A stretch of 64,000 bases of DNA. It comes from Methylobacterium frigidaeris (GTDB taxonomy: Bacteria > Pseudomonadota > Alphaproteobacteria > Rhizobiales > Beijerinckiaceae). Both the position numbers and the translations under genes were made by a program. The notes under the pieces are model-generated. The model was not told the origin of the DNA. It saw nothing but the letters and a program-made list of their open reading frames with translations, and did not search any database. Below, one piece after another: positions 34,954 through 43,250 of the stretch (position 1 is its first letter; each line of letters opens with the position of its first letter). The stretch covers positions 24,954 through 88,953 of the forward strand of contig NZ_BPQJ01000026.1 of the NCBI RefSeq assembly GCF_022179185.1, written 5' to 3'.

Positions 34954-37142
34954 CAGAAGCGCACCGAGACGGTGCCGGTGAACCGGCGCGGCGCCCCCGG
35001 ATAGACCCGCAGCGCACTGAGCGAGCTCTCATAATAGGTGGCGTCGAACACGTTCTCGACGTTGAGGCCGAACCGGACGTTCTCCCACCGGTAATAGGCC
35101 AGCGCATCGACCGCGATGGTGCCCGGCAGCCGGAAGCCGCTGCCGGCGGCATCGCCCGCCCGCTCGCCGACGGCGCGCACGCCGCCGCCGATCCCGAAGC
35201 CCTTCCAGGGGCCCTCCTGCACCTCGTGCACCGCGAGCAGGCTGCCCGAGTGGCGCGGCACGTTGATGAGCGGGGCACCGACCGGCAGGACGTTGTCCTT
35301 GGTGACGACCGCGTCGGCGAAGACGTAGCCGGCCAGGATCTTGATCTCCGGCGAGAGCTGGCCGGCGGCCGTGACCTCGAACCCCTGGCTCCGCACCGCG
35401 CCGGCGGCGAGCGAGAACCCGGGGTTGTTGGGGTCGGGCGTCAGCACGTTCTGCCGCTCGACCCGGAAGGCGGCGCCGGTGAGGCTCAGCGCGCCCCCGA
35501 ACAGGTCGAGCTTCGTGCCGACCTCGTAGCCGAGGCCGGTCTCCGGCGCGAAGGGCCCCCCGAGCGAGGCGGCGAAGGCGTCGGGTCCGGTATTCGGCCG
35601 GAAGCTCGTGCCGACATTGGCGTAGAGCGAGAGCTCCGGCAGCGGCTGGTAGACGAGGCCGGCGCGGGGCGAGGCGGCGAAATATGTCTGGTCGGTCCGA
35701 ACACCGGTGGTCCGCTCCCGGAACGACTGCTCGAAGAAGTCGAAGCGCGCGCCGACGAGGGCCTTCCATTCCGGGCTGAGCGCAATCTGGTCCTGCGCGT
35801 AGAGTGCGGTGTTGGTGAGCTGCTCGAAGCCGTTGGTCTGGAAGGCGTAAGGTGGAGCCTGACGGCCGTAGACCGGAGCGTAGATGTCCAGGGTGTAGGG
35901 ATTTTGGCGGAAACGGGAGCGGACCTGCTGGTAGCGAGCATCGGTGCTCTCGCGCTCGAAGCCGAGGAGCAGGGTGTGGCCGATCCCGGCGGTGTCGAAG
36001 CGCCCGACCAGCTCGGCCTGGCCGATCGCCACGTCCCAGCGGTAGTTGCGCAGGTTGCGATCGCGCAGGACCGTGCGGTTGTCGGGGCTAAGCCCCCGCA
36101 CCTCCACCGCCTCGCCGGTGAGCGAGCCGGTGTTGACGTAGGTGGCGAGCCGCATCTGCCAATCGGCGTTGAAGCGGTGGTCGACCCGCACCTGCATCGT
36201 GTCGCTGGATTGGTGGATGCTCTGTCCCGGCTCGCCGAGGAAGCGGGAGATCGGCAGGAATCCGAGCTGCCTGTTGATCGCGATGACGCCGCGGTCGAAC
36301 ACGGTGCGATTGCGCAGGAACTCGGTCTCGACGGTCACCTTCGTGTCGGGCGTGACCTGCCAGCTCACCACCGGGGCGACGAGGAGGCGGTCGCCATCGA
36401 CGAAATCGCGGAAGCTGTTCTGGCGCCCGGCCGCGAGGTTGAAGCGGTAGAGGAGCGTGCCGTCCTCGTTGAGCGCGCCGCCGGAATCGACCGTGCCGCG
36501 GACCTGCTCGAACGAGCCCCACAGCCCGCCCATCTCGACGAAGCGCTCCGCAGTCGGCTGCTTGGTGATGATGTTGACGAGGCCGCCCGGATCGCTGCGC
36601 CCGAACAGGCCGCCGCCCGGACCTTTCAGCACCTCGATCCGCTCGATGTTCTGGGTGTCCTGCTGAGGCGGGAACCCGCGGGCGAGGGGGAAGCCGTTCT
36701 TGTAGATCTCGGCGGTCGCCACCCCGCGCACGGCGTAGCCGAGGGGCGAGAGGCCGCCGAAATTGTTCTGCTGCACGATGCCCGGCGTGTAGGCGAGAAC
36801 CTGCTCGGCCCGCGTCGCCGCGAGATCGGTGATGACCTCGCGCGGGGCGACGGTGACGACCTGCGGCACGTCGCGCTGGGGCGTGTCGGTCTTGGTGCTG
36901 CTGACGGCCCGGTCGGCTCGGAAGCCCGGGGTCGGGCCGATGAGGCCGATCGTGCCGGCGGCTTTGGAGGAGAGCGCCGGGAGCACCGGCGCGGCGGGAC
37001 GGGGGCCCTCTACCACGACCTCGTCGAGGGCGATCGTCTCCTGTCCCTGTGCGGCTTTGGCCGCGAGTCCGAACGCCAGGGCGGTCGCCAGAGCGGTCGT
37101 CAAGGCGGGTACGGGGCGGTGGAGCGGCGGACGGGTTCTCAC
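34953..37142 (-). CDS. TonB-dependent receptor under cobalamin control
   Basis: A 729-residue outer-membrane receptor of the siderophore-type (FpvA/FhuA-like) class. A signal peptide (about 1-30, ending AAQGQE) is followed by a plug domain with VVTVAPREVITD and YTPGIVQQNNFGGLSPLG, and then a 22-strand barrel ending RRFTGTVSVRF with the terminal Phe needed for assembly. The TonB box region is VVVEGPRPAA. The start GTG 37142 was chosen for the signal peptide; the frame continues upstream without a good start. The cobalamin riboswitch ahead of it indicates B12 or a corrinoid as ligand, rather than a siderophore as sequence class alone would suggest. Confidence 0.9.
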   Translation of the reverse strand: MRTRPPLHRPVPALTTALATALAFGLAAKAAQGQETIALDEVVVEGPRPAAPVLPALSSKAAGTIGLIGPTPGFRADRAVSSTKTDTPQRDVPQVVTVAPREVITDLAATRAEQVLAYTPGIVQQNNFGGLSPLGYAVRGVATAEIYKNGFPLARGFPPQQDTQNIERIEVLKGPGGGLFGRSDPGGLVNIITKQPTAERFVEMGGLWGSFEQVRGTVDSGGALNEDGTLLYRFNLAAGRQNSFRDFVDGDRLLVAPVVSWQVTPDTKVTVETEFLRNRTVFDRGVIAINRQLGFLPISRFLGEPGQSIHQSSDTMQVRVDHRFNADWQMRLATYVNTGSLTGEAVEVRGLSPDNRTVLRDRNLRNYRWDVAIGQAELVGRFDTAGIGHTLLLGFERESTDARYQQVRSRFRQNPYTLDIYAPVYGRQAPPYAFQTNGFEQLTNTALYAQDQIALSPEWKALVGARFDFFEQSFRERTTGVRTDQTYFAASPRAGLVYQPLPELSLYANVGTSFRPNTGPDAFAASLGGPFAPETGLGYEVGTKLDLFGGALSLTGAAFRVERQNVLTPDPNNPGFSLAAGAVRSQGFEVTAAGQLSPEIKILAGYVFADAVVTKDNVLPVGAPLINVPRHSGSLLAVHEVQEGPWKGFGIGGGVRAVGERAGDAAGSGFRLPGTIAVDALAYYRWENVRFGLNVENVFDATYYESSLSALRVYPGAPRRFTGTVSVRF

Positions 37143-37282
37143 GAAGCACACTCGATGTTGCTGCGCGATGCGGTCCGGGTGAGCGGCAGGCCGCGCCCGC
37201 GCAGAACGCGCGGCGACAGCCCGAGCGCTCCCCCGGGCCGCACCGCCCGCGGGACGTGACTGCGCCAGTGAGGCGCGGGCGC

Positions 37283-37480
37283 AAGGCAGGTCTCCTGGCT
37301 CGCGGATCGCCAGTCCCGCCTGGCCTTCCCGGTGCGGAGCACCAGTGACCGTCGGCGGCGGGACCTCTCCGCTCACAGTTGCGGGGGCAGCCTCGGCCTC
37401 GCCCCGGATGCCGTGGCACCCGACGGGCTCACCGAGTTCCCTCTTCGCCCACGGGCTGGCGCCCGGGGAACCTTGGCTGC
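37283..37480 (-). promoter_or_regulatory. Cobalamin riboswitch
   Basis: On the minus strand, reading 5' to 3', the conserved cobalamin riboswitch elements appear in order: AAGAGGGAACTCGGTGAG, the B12 box core GCTGCCCCCGCAACTGTGAG, CACTG plus CGGGAAGGC, and the terminal GAGCCAGGAGACCTGCC. The order and spacing fit the adenosylcobalamin-type fold; edges are approximate. It sits about 140 bases before the TonB receptor start. Such riboswitches turn the downstream genes off when cobalamin is abundant. A small palindrome CCTGTG-TC-CACAGG at 37547-37560 lies upstream, near the presumed promoter. Confidence 0.93.
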
Positions 37481-37589
37481 CGCATCCATGGCAGGCCACC
37501 CGCCGTGGAGCAACATCGAGAAACGCAATGTAATAATGTTGCCGTCCCTGTGTCCACAGGAACACACCGGTTAAGGAGACGCCCCGGCC

Positions 37590-38531
37590 CTATTCGCCGC
37601 GCAGGAAGGAAGCCGTGGCGGGGTGGAGCCAGCTCGCCGGAACCGCCGCCGCGAGGTCGCGGGGGTCGCTCGGCCGCTCATGGGCCAAGCGCCGGGCGAG
37701 GGCCGGCTTCGCCTTGTCGATCGCCGCGACGAGGCGGGTGACGGAGGCCGGGTCGAGGCCGGGCTTGCCGAGGACGAAGCTCCAGGACCCCACAGTCTCG
37801 ATCGCCTCGGCCTGGCCCGGGAAGGTGCCGGGCGGGACGGTGATGCGCCGCAGGGACGGGCTCGCCGCCAGGATCGCCGGGATCGCCGTCGCGGAGGGAC
37901 CGAGGAAGCGGGCCCCGCCCGGTCCCTCGGCCATGGCCCGGAAGCCCGGCCAGCCGGTGCCACCGCCGAACAGGGCCGCGGCTTGGCCCGCGCGCACCAT
38001 CGCCGGACCGTCGCCCGCATGGTCGAGGAGGATCGGTCGGATGTCGCGCTCGGGGTCGATTCCTGAGCCGCGCAGCACGGTCCGGCCCATGGCGGTGAGG
38101 CCGGAGCTCCGCGTGCCGAGGGCCACCGGCCGCCCGCGCAGGTCGTCGATGCTGCGCGCCGGGCTGTCGGCCGGCACCACGAACAGGCCGGGCGCGGCGT
38201 AGACCGGGGCGACCACCGTCACGGCCGGCGGCGTCCCCTGCCCCGAGAGCGCCTCGTAGGCGTACTCGCCCTGGACGAGGCCGAGATCGACGTGTCCCTC
38301 GCGCAGGAGAATCAGGTTCTCGGTCGAGCCCTTGCTGGCGCGCAGCTCCAGGGTGAGGTCTGGATCCACCTCCCGGATCGCCGCCGCCAGCGCCGCGCCA
38401 TAGGCCGGAAACCCGCCTCCGGGCGTCGCGGTGGCGAGCACGAGGTGCAGGGGTTCGGCGGCGTGGGACGCCGGTATCGCGGTGAGGAGGGCGATGCAGG
38501 AGGCGGCGGCGATCAGCCACTGTCTGAGCAT
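37590..38531 (-). CDS. TAXI-type TRAP transporter solute-binding protein
   Basis: A 313-residue periplasmic binding protein. The signal peptide (1-24, ending IPASHA) is followed by a domain opening LHLVLATATPGGGFPAYGAA, then KGSTENLILLREGHVDLGLV, PARSIDDLRGRPVALGT and GTGWPGF, all features of the TAXI family that bind small carboxylates or amino acids for TRAP transporters. No membrane components are adjacent; TAXI proteins in some genomes work without a local permease. The stop lies upstream of the riboswitch on the same strand, 110 bases away. Confidence 0.85.
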   Translation of the reverse strand: MLRQWLIAAASCIALLTAIPASHAAEPLHLVLATATPGGGFPAYGAALAAAIREVDPDLTLELRASKGSTENLILLREGHVDLGLVQGEYAYEALSGQGTPPAVTVVAPVYAAPGLFVVPADSPARSIDDLRGRPVALGTRSSGLTAMGRTVLRGSGIDPERDIRPILLDHAGDGPAMVRAGQAAALFGGGTGWPGFRAMAEGPGGARFLGPSATAIPAILAASPSLRRITVPPGTFPGQAEAIETVGSWSFVLGKPGLDPASVTRLVAAIDKAKPALARRLAHERPSDPRDLAAAVPASWLHPATASFLRGE

Positions 38532-38575
38532 TGTTTCTTGTCCTGCATCCTCGCTACGGCTTTGCCACCCGCCAT

Positions 38576-38611
38576 GTCATTCCGGGCTCCGCTGCGCGGC
38601 CCTGGAATAAC
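38576..38611. repeat. Palindromic intergenic repeat, family A copy 3
   Basis: GTCATTCCGGGCTCCGCTGC then GCGGCCCTGGAATAAC. Its outer arms match copies 1 and 5; the central GCTCCGCTGCGCGG is the form shared with copy 4. It sits in the 114-base gap between the TAXI and SGNH genes. Confidence 0.8.
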
Positions 38612-38645
38612 GTGGCGAGTGCGAAAAACGTCGCGAGACGGCGCT

Positions 38646-39563
38646 CTAATTCGCCGGCACAGGCGTTGCCGGCACAGGCGCCACGTCCGGCTGGAGCAGC
38701 GACACGGTGATCGCCCGGGTGACGTGCTCGGCCATGCAGCGATAGCCCAGATCGGCCAGGCGGAAGCCGGCGCCGGACTGCGCCGTGTCGCCCTTGAGGG
38801 CGCTGATCGCCCGTCCGGCGAGGTAGCGCATCGCCTCGTAGCGCTGGACCAGGGGCACCTGCTCGCGCTCGGCGACTTTCTGGATCGCCTGGACGAACTG
38901 GCGGTAATAGTCGTCCTTGGCGAGGCTCGCGGTGTATTGCGGATCGACCAGCACCACGTCGATGCCGTGCGACTTGATCCAGGCCACGGTCTCGGCGAGG
39001 GATTGCGCGAAGTCCTCGATGTCGACGCGGGCCAGCGCGTCGTTGCCGCCGACTTGCCAGACCACGAGGTCGGGCTCGATCTCCGCCACCTGGTTGCGCA
39101 GGCGCTCCGCCGCCCCGAAGGCGATCTCGCCGGAGACGCCGCGGCTCTCCACCGTCACCTCGATGTCGGGCAGGGAGCGGGTCAGAGCGTCCTCGAGGCG
39201 AACCGGGTAGGTGGCGGCGGTGCCGAGGCCCCCGGAATTGGAGCCGATGGTCAGGACCTGGACGGCGCGGTGCTCGACCAGGGCCTTCTTCACGGCCTTG
39301 AGCTTGGCCAGGGTGTAGAGCTTGGAGCCCGGCACCCGGCATTCGGGGGAGAGGCTCGGATCGGGCGCGTCCGGGCTCGGGGCGGTGGCCTGGAGCGCCG
39401 GGATCTCGGCATGGGCGGGCGCTGGGGCGGGCGCCGGCTGGACCTGCGCCGGCTGGGGCGTCGTCGACTGGGCCTGCACGGCAAAGGCGAGGCACGAGAC
39501 CAGGGCGAGGCTCACGCCGCCGAGGAGGGACGGGGAGAGCGAGAGCGCCATTCGACGAACCAT
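38646..39563 (-). CDS. SGNH/GDSL-type hydrolase, secreted
   Basis: A 305-residue protein with a signal peptide (MVRRMALSLSPSLLGGVSLA, about 1-35), a Pro/Ala-rich linker (to about 90) and an SGNH hydrolase domain. Block I reads LTIGSNSGGLG where GDS is usual, block III WQVGGNDAL carries the Asn, and a C-terminal DLGYRCMAEHV holds the candidate His. Such enzymes hydrolyse acyl esters of wall or capsule polysaccharides. The start at 39563 overlaps the end of the OpgC-like gene by about 50 bases; 39551 and 39593 are alternatives. Confidence 0.78.
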   Translation of the reverse strand: MVRRMALSLSPSLLGGVSLALVSCLAFAVQAQSTTPQPAQVQPAPAPAPAHAEIPALQATAPSPDAPDPSLSPECRVPGSKLYTLAKLKAVKKALVEHRAVQVLTIGSNSGGLGTAATYPVRLEDALTRSLPDIEVTVESRGVSGEIAFGAAERLRNQVAEIEPDLVVWQVGGNDALARVDIEDFAQSLAETVAWIKSHGIDVVLVDPQYTASLAKDDYYRQFVQAIQKVAEREQVPLVQRYEAMRYLAGRAISALKGDTAQSGAGFRLADLGYRCMAEHVTRAITVSLLQPDVAPVPATPVPAN

Positions 39564-40609
39564 GCCGTGAAGGAGAGAGAGGCTAAGCCGCATCCTACGA
39601 CAAAGACGTCGGTCGCGATACCTCCCCCCGTCCAGAAACGAATCAGTTGTGCACCGAGGCTGGCGACCGAGCCGACCGAGAACACTGCGAGCGAGTTGCG
39701 CCCGAGGCCGGCGAGCTGGCGGGTGAGCCAGCGGGCCCGGGGCTGGATCAGGCCGAACACCGCCTGGAAGGCGAGCATGACACCGAGGAAATGCACCAGC
39801 CGGGCGGGCGAGAGGTAGGACTTGTCGAAGATGAACAGGAGGCGCGGCTCGGGCACGGCCAGGGGATCGGGCCGCAGGTTGAACCAGGACAGGACGGCGC
39901 CGATGAGCACGATGACGATGCCGAGCGGCATCAGCCGGCGGCGCCAGGCCAGGAACCGCTCCGAGCTGCGCCGCCACTCATGCGCCGCGAAGCCCAGCAC
40001 CAGCAGCAGCTGCCAGCACAGCGGGTTGAAGAACCAGTGCCCCTCCACCGGCCAGCTCGGGATGTTGATCTCGAAGACCAGGCTGACGGCATAGAGCAGG
40101 ACCGAGATCCCGATCGCGAGGCCGAGATGCACCCGCGACAGGAGCACGAAGGCCGGCGCCAGGCCGAGCAGCACGACGTAGAGCGGCAGGATGTTGAAGA
40201 AGCCGAGCTGGTGCAGCAGCGTCACCCAGCCGACGGTGGCCTGGATCGGGTCGCTGAAGATCGGCCCGGCATTGTGCCACTCCACCAGGAGCGGGTTGTC
40301 GAGGTAGAGGGCCGCGCCCGCCAGCATCGCCAGCGCCATGGCGGTGATGACGAGCTGCGCGCGGTAGACCTCGACCATGCGCGAGAGCAGCCGCAGCACC
40401 GTCCGGCCGGCCGGCTCCGGCACCCCGTCGCGCCCGCGCGTGGCGATGCCGATCGACCACCCGGCCAGGAACACGAACAACTCGGCCGCATCCGAGATCC
40501 CGTACTGGGAATAAGTGTAGTTCTGGAAGACGTTGCCCGGGATGTGGTTGATGAAGATCGTGATCAGGGCGATGCCGCGCCAGAAATCGACCGCATTCGG
40601 TTCACGCAT
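39512..40609 (-). CDS. OpgC-type acyltransferase-family membrane protein
   Basis: A 365-residue integral membrane protein with about ten helices. The opening MREPNAVDFWRGIALITIFI (family His in INHIPGNVFQN) matches OpgC/OPGC-C proteins, which substitute periplasmic glucans with succinyl or phosphoglycerol groups. Position next to an SGNH hydrolase and the overlap of their coding regions suggest a linked acylation/deacylation pair. The true substrate (cyclic glucan, other exopolysaccharide) cannot be read from sequence. Confidence 0.85.
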   Translation of the reverse strand: MREPNAVDFWRGIALITIFINHIPGNVFQNYTYSQYGISDAAELFVFLAGWSIGIATRGRDGVPEPAGRTVLRLLSRMVEVYRAQLVITAMALAMLAGAALYLDNPLLVEWHNAGPIFSDPIQATVGWVTLLHQLGFFNILPLYVVLLGLAPAFVLLSRVHLGLAIGISVLLYAVSLVFEINIPSWPVEGHWFFNPLCWQLLLVLGFAAHEWRRSSERFLAWRRRLMPLGIVIVLIGAVLSWFNLRPDPLAVPEPRLLFIFDKSYLSPARLVHFLGVMLAFQAVFGLIQPRARWLTRQLAGLGRNSLAVFSVGSVASLGAQLIRFWTGGGIATDVFVVGCGLASLSFTAWFVEWRSRSPRPSSAA

Positions 40610-40750
40610 GATGCCCGTGGTCCCTCTTGCAGGTCTCCAGGCGCCCCCGGACCGATGGGTGCGCCGACGTCGATGACGGTATCGCATGACAGGGCCGCCG
40701 CGCGACCAGGCGGGCCTTGAGGTCGGGGGATCGTCCGGGGGCGCCCTGCC

Positions 40751-41149
40751 CTACTTCACGATCCGGTCGAGGCGGTTGTTGACGAAGAAGTACAGCTCCT
40801 TGGCGCCGGGCTCGGTGTAGAGCACCTGCACCTCGCGCTGGCCCCGCCCGCTCTCGCCGACGAGCACGTCGGTCGGCGGCTTGCCCTTGAGCCGCACCAG
40901 CTCGCACTCGCCGATGCCGGGCGCGATCTCGGTCGCGGCCGCCGGGACCGACCCGGTGCAGGTGCCGTCCTGAGCCAGGACCGGCCCCCAGCTCGGGGCG
41001 GGCGGCGGGGGCGGCTTGACCGGGCTTGAGAGGTTCACCGGCGGGGCGGCGCGGTCGGTGCTGCTGCAGCCGGCCAGAGCGAGCCCCGTCGAGGCGAGCC
41101 CCAGCAAGCCGAGCCCCACCCGGGCGATTCCGATCACCGTCCGCCGCAT
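40751..41149 (-). CDS. Small lipoprotein of unknown function
   Basis: A 132-residue lipoprotein: the signal sequence ends in the lipobox LALAGCSS near residue 28, followed by a Pro-rich linker (VKPPPPPAPSW) and a small domain with two cysteines (GTCTGS and GECELVRL). A similar small DUF-like lipoprotein is common in Methylobacterium by recollection. It is followed by the OpgC-type gene on the same strand and preceded by the S10 peptidase gene, 13 bases away. Confidence 0.75.
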   Translation of the reverse strand: MRRTVIGIARVGLGLLGLASTGLALAGCSSTDRAAPPVNLSSPVKPPPPPAPSWGPVLAQDGTCTGSVPAAATEIAPGIGECELVRLKGKPPTDVLVGESGRGQREVQVLYTEPGAKELYFFVNNRLDRIVK

Positions 41150-41162
41150 CGTGCCCCGCCCG

Positions 41163-42701
41163 TCATCGCCCTTCGTCGCCGCTCCGCCGCACGGCCAGGG
41201 CCGTCTCGTAGAGGCGGAGCGCGTCCCCGCGCAAGGCCGCCCGCGAGCCTTTGCGGAAATAGAACATGTGGCCGCCGGGATAGACCGAGAGGGAGAGGCG
41301 CCGGTCGCGGCCGTAGGGCGGGATCTGGTCGAGGATCAGCTTCGAGGCGAAGTAGGGCGTGACGAGGTCGGTATAGCCGTGGGCGACGAGCACCCGCATC
41401 GCCCCGTCGAGGGCGAGCGCCTGGCGCAGCTCGCTCACCACCTCCGGCGGGGAGCGGCCGCCGCCCCAGTTCCAGCTGCCGTTGACCGCGTTGTTGAGCA
41501 GTTCGTAGCGCAGGTTCGGCACCCGCCAGTTCAGGGTGCGGGCGGTGAGGTCGACGATGGCGCTGGTAAGCGGCGCCTGCATGGCGGTGAGGATCGGGTC
41601 GGCGAAGCGCCCCTGGGCCGCGCTCGGATCCGGGTCCCAACCGGTGACGCCGGTGTCGTAGGCGCTCGCCACCCGCCCTGACTCGCGGTCGGCCTCGCGC
41701 TGGTAGCTCGAACCGGCGACCCGGCCGGCCTGGCGGCGCACCAGGGCGGGGTCGAGCCCGGTCAGGGCCGCGACGCGCTCGGTCAGCCGGTCGATGGCGG
41801 CGGAATCGGCGGGCCCGCGCAGGAGGTCCGTGAGATACGGGCCGGTGGCGTAGGCCTCGGCCTCCTGCATGCGGGCGGGGTCCGGGGTTTGGCCGCGCCG
41901 CTCCAGGCCCGCGGCGGCGAGCGAGGGCAGCCGCGTCACCGCGCCCAACGGGTTGTGCCGCGGCGGCTGCAGGTAGCCGAAATCGAGCACCGGCGAGAGC
42001 AGGACGAGGCCCGAGAGCCCGACGCCGACATCGTCCTGGAGCTTGCGGGCGATGAGCGGCCCGCGAAAGCCGCCATAGCTCTCGCCGAGGAAGAACTTCG
42101 GCGAGGTGAGCCGGTCGTTGGTGCGCAGCCAGCGGGCGATCGCCGCCGACAGCACGGCCGCGTCGCTCTCGACGGCATAGTAGCGTTTCCCGTCGTCGCC
42201 GGCAGCGCGGCTGTAGCCGGTGCCGACGGGGTCGACGAAGACGAGGTCGGTGAAATCGAGCCAGGTCTCGTCGTTGGGCACCGCCACCGGCGCCATCGAG
42301 GGGCTGATGCTGGCGCCGTCGAGGGGCAGGCGCCAGGGCCCGACCGCCGCGAGGTTGAGATAGGCCGAAGCCGCGCCCGGCCCGCCATTGACCGCGAAGG
42401 TGACGGGCCGGGTCCTGGCCTCCCGCTCCGGCTGGGTGAAGGCGGTGAAGGCGATCTCGGCCTGGAGCTTGCCGGATTCGTCGACCAGCGGCAGGCTTCC
42501 GGCGACCGCCGTGAAGCTGACGGTTCGGCCGTCGGAGAGGGTCAGGCTGTGCTGGGTCGTCGCGTCGGGCGGCAGGCGCCGGCCCTCGGGTTGGCGCGTG
42601 TCCTGGCGCGCCTCCTGCCGGGCGGGCTGTGCGAGGAGCGGCGCGGGCCCGAGCAAGAGGGCCGCCGCGAGCGCGAGGATGCGGGTCGTGATGCGGGTCA
42701 T
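41163..42701 (-). CDS. Peptidase S10 family serine carboxypeptidase
   Basis: A 512-residue secreted protease. Signal peptide 1-25 (ends APLLAQ). Signatures are VNGGPGAASAYLN (oxyanion hole), FLGESYGGFRGPL with the nucleophilic Ser, VLVAHGYTDLVTPYF with the Asp and YPGGHMFYF with the His, all of the alpha/beta-hydrolase fold. S10 enzymes remove C-terminal residues at acidic pH and are unusual in bacteria, though several alphaproteobacteria have them. GGAG five bases before ATG 42701 supports the start. Confidence 0.92.
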   Translation of the reverse strand: MTRITTRILALAAALLLGPAPLLAQPARQEARQDTRQPEGRRLPPDATTQHSLTLSDGRTVSFTAVAGSLPLVDESGKLQAEIAFTAFTQPEREARTRPVTFAVNGGPGAASAYLNLAAVGPWRLPLDGASISPSMAPVAVPNDETWLDFTDLVFVDPVGTGYSRAAGDDGKRYYAVESDAAVLSAAIARWLRTNDRLTSPKFFLGESYGGFRGPLIARKLQDDVGVGLSGLVLLSPVLDFGYLQPPRHNPLGAVTRLPSLAAAGLERRGQTPDPARMQEAEAYATGPYLTDLLRGPADSAAIDRLTERVAALTGLDPALVRRQAGRVAGSSYQREADRESGRVASAYDTGVTGWDPDPSAAQGRFADPILTAMQAPLTSAIVDLTARTLNWRVPNLRYELLNNAVNGSWNWGGGRSPPEVVSELRQALALDGAMRVLVAHGYTDLVTPYFASKLILDQIPPYGRDRRLSLSVYPGGHMFYFRKGSRAALRGDALRLYETALAVRRSGDEGR

Positions 42702-42735
42702 GACGTCTCCTCGCCGGGGCGGCGCTTCTTGGATG

Positions 42736-43188
42736 TCAGGCCTTCTTCTGCCAGCGGCCGCGCTCGTCCTGCTGCCAGTAGGCGACGCTGTGGCCGGCCT
42801 CCTTGGCGCCGCGCCACTGCTCGCGGGCGTGGAGCAGGGCATCCTGGTCTGTGCCGTCGAACAGGATGCAGATGCGCTGGTAGCTGGCCGCGTCGTCGGG
42901 CAGGGCCGCGCCCTCGATCAGGAAGCGGATCGAGGCGCCGTTCGGGTTGGCGTCGCGCAGGGTCAGCACCACCGGCTGGGTGCCGCAATCGGGGTCGCGA
43001 TCGGTGCCGTGGGGCAGGAAGCTCTCCTCCGAGAAGACCCAGAGATGGTCGTCGAGGGCCTGGAGCCGCTCCTCGCTCGTCGCCTGCACGGCGACGCGCC
43101 ATTGCCGCTCCAGGGATTTCTCCAGGAGGTTCGGCAGCACCGTCTCCAGCGGCTGGCGCTGCATGTGGTAGAACAGGATCTCGGTCAC
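42736..43188 (-). CDS. holC: DNA polymerase III subunit chi
   Basis: A 150-residue protein of the HolC family, which links the clamp loader to single-stranded DNA-binding protein. It begins TEILFYHMQRQPLETVLPNL, then HLWVFSEESFLPHGT, and has the small domain ending RICILFDGTDQDAL and AYWQQDERGRWQKKA. The start is most likely GTG 43188; GTG 43197 is an alternative. No strong ribosome site is visible, so it may depend on translation of the upstream mutase subunit 63 bases away. Confidence 0.9.
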   Translation of the reverse strand: MTEILFYHMQRQPLETVLPNLLEKSLERQWRVAVQATSEERLQALDDHLWVFSEESFLPHGTDRDPDCGTQPVVLTLRDANPNGASIRFLIEGAALPDDAASYQRICILFDGTDQDALLHAREQWRGAKEAGHSVAYWQQDERGRWQKKA

Positions 43189-43250
43189 GGTGCTCACGAC
43201 ATAGGGCGCCCCGGGCTCGATGGCACCGGCCCGGGATGCGATGTCCAGCC

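Noticed and set aside
34497..37259. Long plus-strand open frame opposite the TonB receptor
   Set aside because: Exact antisense of the receptor and DUF1624 genes with shadow composition.
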